Shown here: positions 31,155 through 39,723 of the stretch, one piece after another
Layout: every line of letters begins with the position of its first letter
Position numbering within the stretch: the stretch's first letter is position 1
Source: Phoronis australis
Taxonomy: Eukaryota; Phoronida; Phoronidae
Direction of reading: 5' to 3'
Assembly: GCA_002633005.1 (NCBI GenBank)
Contig: NMRA01000066.1
Coordinates: 465,306 to 505,028 of the forward strand
DNA: 39,723 nt
Notes under the pieces: model-generated
Told to the model about the DNA's origin: nothing
Databases searched by the model: none
Seen by the model: the letters and a program-made list of their open reading frames with translations, nothing else
Translations under genes and position numbers: made by a program

Positions 31155-34100
31155 AATGCACAGTTCTTTAGGAACTGTTTTTAAAGGGATACAGTTTTGC
31201 ATAACGGGCTGCCAAAATAGCTCTTTTAGGATTTTCAAGTTTCCTAAATGGAAAATGAAATGATACTTTAAAAAAACTATTTTGCGATTTCATCTTGAAC
31301 CTTTATATCGTGTGAAATTTGGTGATGTTATGGATATTGTTTTGCTGTCAATGTATCTTTCGTTTTTGCTAAATTTTACTAAAACACCAAGGTGGAATGA
31401 TCCAGTGAATGTCAGAATCTGACAGCCAGATTGGTAAAATATCAATATCTGCTTTTAGAAAATATACCGTAGTCTTTTGAGTAAAAATCCACAGATTTGT
31501 TGATATTTGGTTAAATATAGTCTTGATGATAAAGTCCTACAAAACTTAAGGTGTTGTTTTTAACTTTTCCAAATTTTATCGAAATTTTGAAAAGTCCTGA
31601 TCCTAACATTTTTTTTGGTAAAAAAGCTCACAAGGGAACTGCTTTTGTAAACACACAGTGAGGTTTTTTACAAAAATGCATTGAACAAGGCTTTTACATC
31701 TGTGTGTGGGGGGAAGGGCTACTAGTGAATGGTGGTGGGGAGTGGGGGTATTGCATCGTTGGAATCATGGATGCCCTGGAATATTGGGAACCCCATTTTG
31801 GACACCATATTTTCGAAATCCTGAATAAAGCCCTGGTATGCCTTCTTGTTTGCTGCTCATTACTCAGTGCAACATTTTACTGGAAGGTCACACTTTTCCA
31901 GTCATGTGAGGGCCTTGGGCACATGACTCTTGGCCATGTTTGAACTGTTGTTTTGTTGCTTCCTTTAGCTACTGTTTGCTATAAAAAGATCTGTTGATTT
32001 TTTCTTTTGTAATGGAAAGCAGCCATTTTGGTAAAAATTATATCTTCTTTTAGTTTTGAAATCTTTGTCAAAATAATCTTAGACATGTTAGGAAATGATA
32101 TTTGACTCCATAGTTCTGACCATTGTCAATAGTGCCACTAGCAGAGTGCATTAGTTCTGACTGAAGTGGACTCTAATAATGTCAATATGTCTATTTATTC
32201 ATATAATTCATATCTCTGGCTTATTTACTTAAGATAAAATGAACTATGCCAAAGTACTGGTAGGTCTTCGATGTGGAAATTGTGTTGAAACTTTTTCTAT
32301 ATCTATACTTATTGTGTCGTTTGGTGAAAATAAGTGTGTATTAACATGTGTGTATTAACATTGATTTTTTGATATTTGTATCTGTGATTATGTTTATATC
32401 TATATTTTTATCTTAACCATACCTCTGTCTGCATAGAATGTGTTTGATTTGCGGGCATGCCTGTTAAACAAAAAACAAATTCCGTTCCAGATGATTTTGT
32501 GTACTGCTTATCCTACCTTATTTTTCACACCTGGTCTTCTTCCAATTGTGGTGTGCTGAACAATGGAATACAATTTCAACTGACAAATTTTACAATGAAA
32601 TTAACTTAACATTGACATTTTACTGTTTGTTAGCTTTGCTTTTATTTGATATTTGACTGGGGCTACGTTTTTGTGGCATTTGAGGCAACCGAACTATAAA
32701 AAGGTGCATTTTTTAACTTGATATGTGCATTACCAAAGGCGTATTTTTTGTAGATGTGTTGGGTGATTCTAATTTCTTTTGTTTTCAATTGTTTCTTGGT
32801 CGGAGGACGGAGTATCTGATGACCCTTGTGCATGAGACGGTGTGAGTCATTGACGACTGATTATGAGGTGATTGTGATTGACTTGGCTAACTAAATCATT
32901 CTTAATTTTAAAATACCTTGTTTACATGTGTTTGTGTAGCTTGTCAAAAAAGATTTTGGCTGAAAGCGATGTGGATGGGTGCTTTTCTTTATGTGTTGGT
33001 CTCAAGTGTAGTTTCATGTTCACTTTGCTGCACAGCTCAGCAACACTGATTATTTGTAACAACTAACAAGGTCCTAATTATTCGTTAACATGTAATTATT
33101 TTTGTACAATACAACTGAAAAATTAAAAGTTATTCGTTAAACAATTTTTTGTAAAAAGGTATCAAATTTCATGGCAATTCCTCTGGCACTGTCATAGTTA
33201 TGGTGAAAGTTGAGGAGGAATCTAGACAAAATTGATGCTAAACATACAATTATGTGGAAATTAACTTTTGTTTGATACCAAGTGTACTTTTAACTCTCGC
33301 ACTTTAGGCAGGCACTTGACAACAATCATATTTTCATGCAGTATTTCTGCATGATCAATTTTTGAAGAAATGAAATTGTTGATGCTGCGATGAACTTTGG
33401 TTTATATAGGATTTGTCTCCCTCACTTATCTAACATCGCTGATTTAGTCTTTAACGTTTGTTATATACATTAAATGGTAGTGATTAAAATGACCATGACT
33501 CTCGAGATGATTAACATGTTCATCTGTAGATTTGGACTCTCATATTTAACACTGGGTGGTGTGCTTGTCCTATCTCTCAGTTTCCGTGGTAATGACTAGT
33601 TCTAAAAATAGACCCAACTTAGCAGACATTGTTTGTGTTACTTAAGCCATCCACCATTTTGACTGGTGTGTTTGCTCTGCCATATGTTTTTTTCGTCCAT
33701 GTGGTGATGTAATCCTTCTGAGTAGAAGAAAATTTAAAAGTTAACGGCATAATTCATGCTTCGTGGTGTTGTGTTGTGGACGTTGTCAGTTGAAAATTGT
33801 CAAGGTTAAGTTCTGTACCTCACGTTTTGGTGAAATACATGTGTGTAGGAGTCGTGGTGTGGTGAAGAATAGACCAACCTAAGGGGAAACAACAAAGAAG
33901 CTGGTTTTGGTTCAAAGGTCAGACTGCTGTGCCAAAATCCTGAGTTTGTGTGGATCTTTATGGATATCTGTGGATTGTGACGTTCAAGGTATTTGTGTCG
34001 GATTTCCACTAGGGCTTATTTGACGGTTTGTGGAATGTTGGTGTCCAGTTTTCCAAACAGCTGTTTTGATCAGTCATCAATTAATCTTCTCTATTCTGAG

Positions 34101-35055
34101 ATAACACCTTCATTGGATTCTGTACTAGAGTCTCTAAGTTGTCATTAGTTGTGTAACTGCCTTTGTGTTATAAAAGGCAACAACACATCAAGTTTTCTTA
34201 CCAAACAGAAACTATTATCACCTAGTGAAAAGACTCATTGGCTTTGATTTGTGTCATTGATTGACATCTTGTTGACCCCTGTTGTGACCTTTACTCCATC
34301 TATTGCCATGTTCAGCCATGCTGGGGTGCATGAGGCTGTGACAACTTGTTGTTGGGGCCAAGCCTGGTCTTCCTTTTGATGCTTTTATGAAACAGGAAGT
34401 CTTCTGCTGCGGGAAAATTTGCTGCGGGCTGTGATCCTCGACATTTTATCTCTGATGTGACCTAGCAGTTGAGCTCAAGTTTAGTCGCCAGCATAATCAG
34501 TGGGAATTAGTCGTGACATGAGAATTGAAGATTCAGCTGTGGAGGTGTTGGCATCGATACCTGATTGAAATTACAGGTTTTATCGGTCACATTGGCAAAG
34601 GATTCCCGAACTGACTAAATTTGGAGGAGTGATGTTCCATTGTTAGGACGTACACTAATGTGCCGCAGTTGATTTTGCCAGTTCTAAAAAGCAGACGTCA
34701 ACTGACAAGCTTGAGTTTTACTGCTGTGTGCATGTGTGTATTCTGCTGGTAACCCTTTTCAGAGGTCATAGGTGTGTGGATTAGAAGGTGACATACCTGA
34801 ACTGTTTGCACATAAACACAGGAATTTGTGTTTGTCGTGGTGTTGTTAAAACAGGTCAACGTTTAAGGCCTTCTTCTGAAGTACTGAACTATCATTTTTT
34901 TGTTTACCATGGATTTTGCTTAAGGATAAATTGGCACAGAGACTTGTTATTTGGTGATGTAGTCTGCTTGTGTTTGTACCACTTGAATACTTTGGAAGGG
35001 ATATATGAGTAATCAAAAATACAGACACCAGTGTATAATTTTTGGGATTTCCCAG

Positions 35056-35175
35056 TGAGGTTTGGAAGCCTCACCATGGGGGCATCATTAGAAACATTAC
35101 AAAATGTCGCCGGTGATTTCATGCACAGCCATCTTGATGAGAGACTACTCCATGAACCAACATGTGGGGATGCAG
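35056..35175 (+). CDS. Candidate alternative first coding exon
   Basis: An acceptor-like TTTTTGGGATTTCCCAG ends at 35055. ATG at 35076 sits in a strong context (CTCACCATGGGG) and opens 33 codons plus one base up to donor GCAG|GTAATA at 35176. The peptide begins MGASLETLQNVAGDFMHSHL and continues DERLLHEPTCGDA. It ends in phase 1, the same phase as the C1-domain exon, so it could splice to the same downstream exon as an alternative start. The frame is also open from the acceptor in phase 1. No homologue is recognised, and it may be chance. Confidence 0.3.
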
Positions 35176-35397
35176 GTAATATTATAACTGTGACAACTAA
35201 TTGTGCATGTGCTTCTGTTGTCCCATAAAATCTGTCAACTTCAAACTGATGTCATGCCTAAGGTACAGCTTGTCCCTGTTTATTCCAGCGTGTCCGCTGT
35301 ATATGCCCTGCATTATCCAACCAATGGCATAAAAATGAGACGCCCCTATGCGTGTAACTGAGTAAGCGCACAGGTGGTAATGGGTCTATACATAACG

Positions 35398-35473
35398 ACT
35401 TGTACTGGGGCAAGATCCCACTGAGCGAATTACCTTACCTTGATAAGATGGGGTAAGTTGCCCCAGTGCAAGT
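35398..35473. repeat. Short hairpin element
   Basis: CTTGTACTGGGGCAA (35398-35412) pairs with TTGCCCCAGTGCAAG (35458-35472), 14 of 15 complementary, around a 45-bp spacer. It follows the candidate exon at 35.1 kb by about 220 bp. No second copy seen. Confidence 0.65.
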
Positions 35474-36321
35474 GGTGTCCACAGTCCTGCCAGATTAGTG
35501 CTTGGGCGTTCATTTGGATCATTTTTGCTATTAACAGAATTAGCTGGCGTGAGAGCGATGTCTGATTACTTTTGTCTTGTACGGTAGAAGGACTTTGATT
35601 TATTAACGCCACCTTGTGAGTTTGCTCATCTTTGCGCAAGTTTTGATTGACGTGAGCAGATTGAGTGCGTTCATTGACTGGAGCCCTCGCCCCTCGCTCA
35701 GAGGAGACGTGCCTCTGCCTTCTGAGAATTCAGTGGCTGGGAGGGGGGGGGGTAAAGAACTTACCAAGGAATTTGGGCTAATACATGATTAAACAATTTT
35801 TGCAGTTGTAAGCTTTACTATCCAGAGTTTGTTGTATGGTACATTGCATGCCGTTTTTTTTTGTTTCAGCAAATGTTAAGAAAATGTTGTATTAGATGCT
35901 TTTCACAAGTACAACAAAATCCCGATTCATATGAATATTTATAGTTCCGTTGCTGTGTCCAGATCTGGTGGTTTGACCTGTGATGAATTTCCCAAGATTT
36001 CCGTCATAATATTTTTGATTGTCATGTCATTTGTCATCGAAGCTCACGCTTGTATGAATGCAACAGTGTTAAGTTGCTCAACATGTCAGCCGACAATATC
36101 TGACACAAGCTTTTGAATTTCAAGTGGAAATTTAAGTGTGTTTTAACTGAAATGTTACCTGAGAAGTTCCTGTTGAGATTGCACGCTAATGTCATTTTTT
36201 CTAAGACTAAAATACCTCCAATTTTGAATTTGAAATAAGCCATGATGAATAAATTCATGCAGACTGTTTTTTAACAATATTTTAAACACAAGTTTCAGTT
36301 TCACAATGTACCATATAATAT

Positions 36322-36431
36322 TAAAAATAATTGCAGGCGGTCTGATACACATTGTACCAGACGTGCGCAGGCCTCGCATGTGGGCCCATTGCACTGATCA
36401 CCTGGAAATAATATTTTTATGCTTTATTGAT
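36322..36431 (-). repeat. SINE-like conserved block, copy 2
   Basis: This is the second copy of the block at 16641, with the same TAAAAATAATTGCAGGCGGT start and CACATTGTACCAGACGTGC core. Its central stem is GTCTGGTACA/TGTATCAGAC, with one G-T change relative to a perfect stem. No tRNA-like head follows this copy. Confidence 0.75.
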
Positions 36432-39400
36432 ATATGGTTAAATGTACCATACTTGTCAGGGTGAATGCCCAGCCAACAGGTATGCCATTTTCACCTGTAA
36501 CTACCACTGTTTGATTACATGGCCACCCCCAAACTTTCTTCTCGTTAAAAGTGCTGGTCAATACTCACAGTGTTTTATTTCATGACTGATAGCACAACAA
36601 GTGATTGTCATAAATTTAATTCTCTGGGCATCAACTCATATTGGTAGTTTGGGCAAATGTTCACCACTAAAAAAAATTTCTTGGTAAGATATCAGTTTCT
36701 CAAAAAAGTGATTGCCGAAATTGTCTTTCTTACATTTTTCAAACGCTGATTAAATATTGTTATGTATGTCCACTGTTTCGTGGAACATTGTATCACCATG
36801 TCATAGTTTTGAACTTAAGACTGATGGAACGTTTATTTGGTGTAATGATCTTTTACGAAAAAGTGAGCAACTAAATTTCACCTGTCCACCATATAGTGTA
36901 TTAAATTGTTGAGATTTTACCGCAATACCTCACCCTTATTTTTAAGTGTCTCGAGTACCCTGGACATTTATCTGCACAGGTGTTGTAGTTCTGGTGTAAT
37001 TCTTTATTGTCCGAGGTAAAATTTTGCCTGTTGGTGAGATTACTGGTGTAGTCTTTGTGACTTATTGCCATCAGCGGTCTTCAGATTGCTTTAATTTAAA
37101 CTTGGAATGTTTTCTGTGAACTCCTGTGTTAGTATTGAATAGTTTTAAACTACTTTATGTAATTCAGAGTCTGATATCTGGTTGGGTCAATTTTTACTTG
37201 CTACCTACGGCATTTGACTGTGGTAGAAAGCACAATGCATGATTGACCTAGTTTTTTACCAGTTGGATAAATAATGATTTATTACGCTACAGTTGCTCAT
37301 GTCTGGATTGCATTTCACTTTGCAACATTTAAAGTTAGAGCTGCCCTGATAGCTAGCAAAAATCGAATTAGGCCTTTTACTTTCATAACATTGGTCTCAT
37401 ATTGTGCCTTACTATAATAGGATTCTGTTTCCTTTACCATCAAAAACATCGATCAAAACCATCAGCAACACAAGGAAAGGCTTCAGTTTTTATTGGGTTT
37501 GGACAACCCTGAAATTGCGAATTCTTCAAATGGTGCATGTGCTCATTGCCTGTGTCTTGTGTCTCATTCACTAACAATTTAGAAACTGGTTAGCATGGAA
37601 ACATTTTAAAAATCAATGCACTTTGGTTAAGAATTTAAGGTTGACAGCTAAACAGCAAGGAAATGCTCCTTTAGAGGGTATCAGAATGACAAATGGCAAA
37701 CTTATCTTGTAAAGTAGTGATCAAATGTGTACAGCTGTGGGGTAAGTGCAAAGATACTACAAAATCTTTGGTAAGTGCTCCACTGATGGGCAGCATTGTG
37801 GGTAAAACACTGCTGATTCAGACAGGGCACTGTGATAATCAACAGGAAAGCTGTTCTTGGGTACACATGTGGTTGAGAGTTCCTGATTTAAACCTAAGGG
37901 CTATTGTACATTGCACTTTATATGTCCAGTGGTTTGTGTTTTTAGTTCTTGTTTTGAGACTCACTCTTCTTGTAGTGTGTTTATTGTCAACTGTCAACCC
38001 CCTACTTGTGAAGTGTCACCCTTGACCCCAGCAGTGACTCACTCTCCACTGGTCATGCCACCTCCTGATAATGACTGCAAGTTTGCCTTGCATGTTTGAA
38101 GCACTGAAACCCATGGCTGTGTTGTTAGCTTAGTGGATTGCCTGGTGCACTGTGAAGGAGTGCACACAAATAAATGAACAAATCAACAGATTTATCCAGC
38201 TGGTTCACCAAGGCTGTTGGTCTGTGTGTGCTAACCAGTTCAGATCAGAACATGGTTCTGTTTCAGGAAATGAAACCATCAGTTGTAAATGAAATGAAAT
38301 GTAATCTTAAGGTTAAGTGGTGTTGTTTTATGAGCAGTCAGGGATGACTCATTGTTGTGACTGGATGTGGGTTATGGTTCAGTTGGAATGATGCTGTTTG
38401 ATTTTATCAATAGGTGGCAGCAGCAGGCATGGCTTCCATCTTTTCTTGCTCTTGGTTTTGATGTTTTAAAAGCCCTGAAGCCAGTGTTTAGTCTCTTGTC
38501 CCTTGATGAATTAGGTTTTTAAAGCAGAGTTTTTATCAGTCTGTCGGAGCTTTCTTTTTTGAACTTGTAAGGAAGGCCTGGAGAGATCGCATGCAATGAA
38601 TTTAATGAGAGGATGGAAAACCAACGAAGTTGTGGTGCTGTTGGCTTAAACTGCATTGTACAATAATGTTTATGTTTGGACCCGTATGACTTGAAATTAT
38701 TCATGCGTTGATGTGATTTTGGCTCAAAATGTGGGTTGTTACACAATAATGATATGAAAAAATCGAATTCTTAAATATTGTCCAATATCGCATCACTGAC
38801 TATGTTTATCCTTTGAAGCAATCGAGTGGATACAGACCGTAATTTTGAATAAATTAAGAATCAAATAAACCGAGCAACACAATGAAGCAGCGTACATGAT
38901 TTAATAAACAATTGAAACACTTATTATTATTTATATAAATGCTTACTTTGCATATTTAGCTGCAATTTGTTGATTACCTTGGGGAATATGTACATATTAT
39001 TCAAAGAACTGGTTCAGTTTTCAACTCTGCGAGGCCACCATCCGTGAGCCACACTAACTTTAGATTCACTGTAAATTTAAGTTCAGCAGATATGGCAGTG
39101 CGAAGTGTGAATGTGAAATTGACTGTGTTTCAGTTTTGTTAATCTTATTTTGTTAAAATAGATTATTAAAATGAAAAGAAAAACAGCAAGAAATACAGTC
39201 GGGTTCAAAGGTCAATGGTTCCACCAGGGTGGTTGACTAGGTTTGTTCAACTCGAACTATGGTGATGGACGGAGGGTTTAGCTGAAATCGCCCTAAAAAC
39301 TAACTTGAACATCAAAGCATGGGCATTAGAAATTTGCAGGCATGGTTCATGTGCTTACACTTGTAGTTATTTCCAAGACCTTTCCTCTATTGACCATTTA

Positions 39401-39723
39401 CAAGTGTTCCAGCTGCCCAGCTTTAAGCAATAATGCAGTAAATTGAGGAGGACAGGGTGTGCTTACGGTAAAGTCGCGTGATTTTCGGACACTGAAAATT
39501 AATTCCAATAGAAAAAATTCATTCTTGGACGAATCTCGCGAAATATCATTTTGTGATGTCCGAATTTGGCGGACCTCCAAATTTGGGTTTCCGCTAGTGT
39601 CCGAATTTCGTGGGTGTACATTATTTCGATGAGCGGTCGTAGTATCAACATTGCTGGCTCGGTCATTTGATAGCAGTACAATTGCAGGTAAATGAGACTC
39701 AAATGGTCTGAGCGATTAATTTT

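Larger units (their letters stand above)
24673..39723 (+). other. Probable long intron(s) of the C1-domain gene
   Basis: After the GTGAGT donor I find no exon carrying the missing C-x4-H-x2-C-x7-C half of the C1 finger, and no kinase, Ras-association or SARAH block. The plus strand is visibly richer in T and G from here to the right edge, the usual bias of a transcribed strand, while the left half shows the opposite. This suggests the gene continues through. Contents are repeats listed separately, one candidate exon at about 35.1 kb, and unannotated sequence. Short open frames such as 37693-38025 show no recognisable domain. Confidence 0.5.

Noticed and set aside
36040-36110. HACMNATVLSC as a C1 second half
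   Set aside because: Only one residue lies between His and Cys instead of two, the preceding sequence is hydrophobic, and splice sites are poor.
37693-38025. 110-codon plus-strand frame
   Set aside because: No domain, low-complexity hydrophobic tail and no splice context; length is plausible by chance in a 40-kb window.

Overview
The window is AT-rich, intron-rich animal nuclear DNA. Coding exons are short (51 to 190 bp) with GT-AG borders, introns run from about 0.2 to 6 kb, and much of the intron sequence is short palindromic or tandem repeats. The repeat content and kb-scale introns suggest a marine invertebrate such as a non-vertebrate deuterostome or a lophotrochozoan. I cannot name the species.

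Left half (about 1.9 to 22.7 kb, minus strand): 13 consecutive coding exons of RFT1, the ER multi-spanning membrane protein of dolichol-linked oligosaccharide (N-glycosylation) biosynthesis. All exon phases join without conflict and give 485 residues that align nearly gap-free with human RFT1 (541 aa). The last 55 or so residues were not found and probably lie in an exon left of the window. Intron 6 uses a GC-AG border.

Centre (22.68 to 24.2 kb): a 1.5-kb head-to-head interval. It carries a TATA box overlapping a YY1-type AAAATGGCGGC motif on the RFT1 side.

Right half (24.2 kb to the end, plus strand): the start of a second gene. Its first recognised coding exon (145 codons) ends halfway through a typical C1 (diacylglycerol/phorbol-ester type) zinc finger. 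In human, RFT1 and PRKCD (novel PKC delta) are divergent neighbours, so a novel-PKC relative is a good candidate, although no C2 domain precedes this C1. No second half of the C1 domain was found in the next 15 kb. One possible alternative first exon lies at about 35.1 kb.

The introns hold a 1.68-kb TTAA-flanked transposon with Kolobok hallmarks and a decayed THAP-like reading frame, several fold-back elements, and a near-perfect 78-bp-arm hairpin. They also hold a run of U1-like GTAAGT motifs in RFT1 intron 2, a four-copy CCAAT-box array, a three-copy small palindromic element, and a SINE-like repeat family. No rRNA, functional tRNA, CRISPR array or bacterial operon is visible. Comparisons with human proteins are from memory and should be confirmed by alignment.
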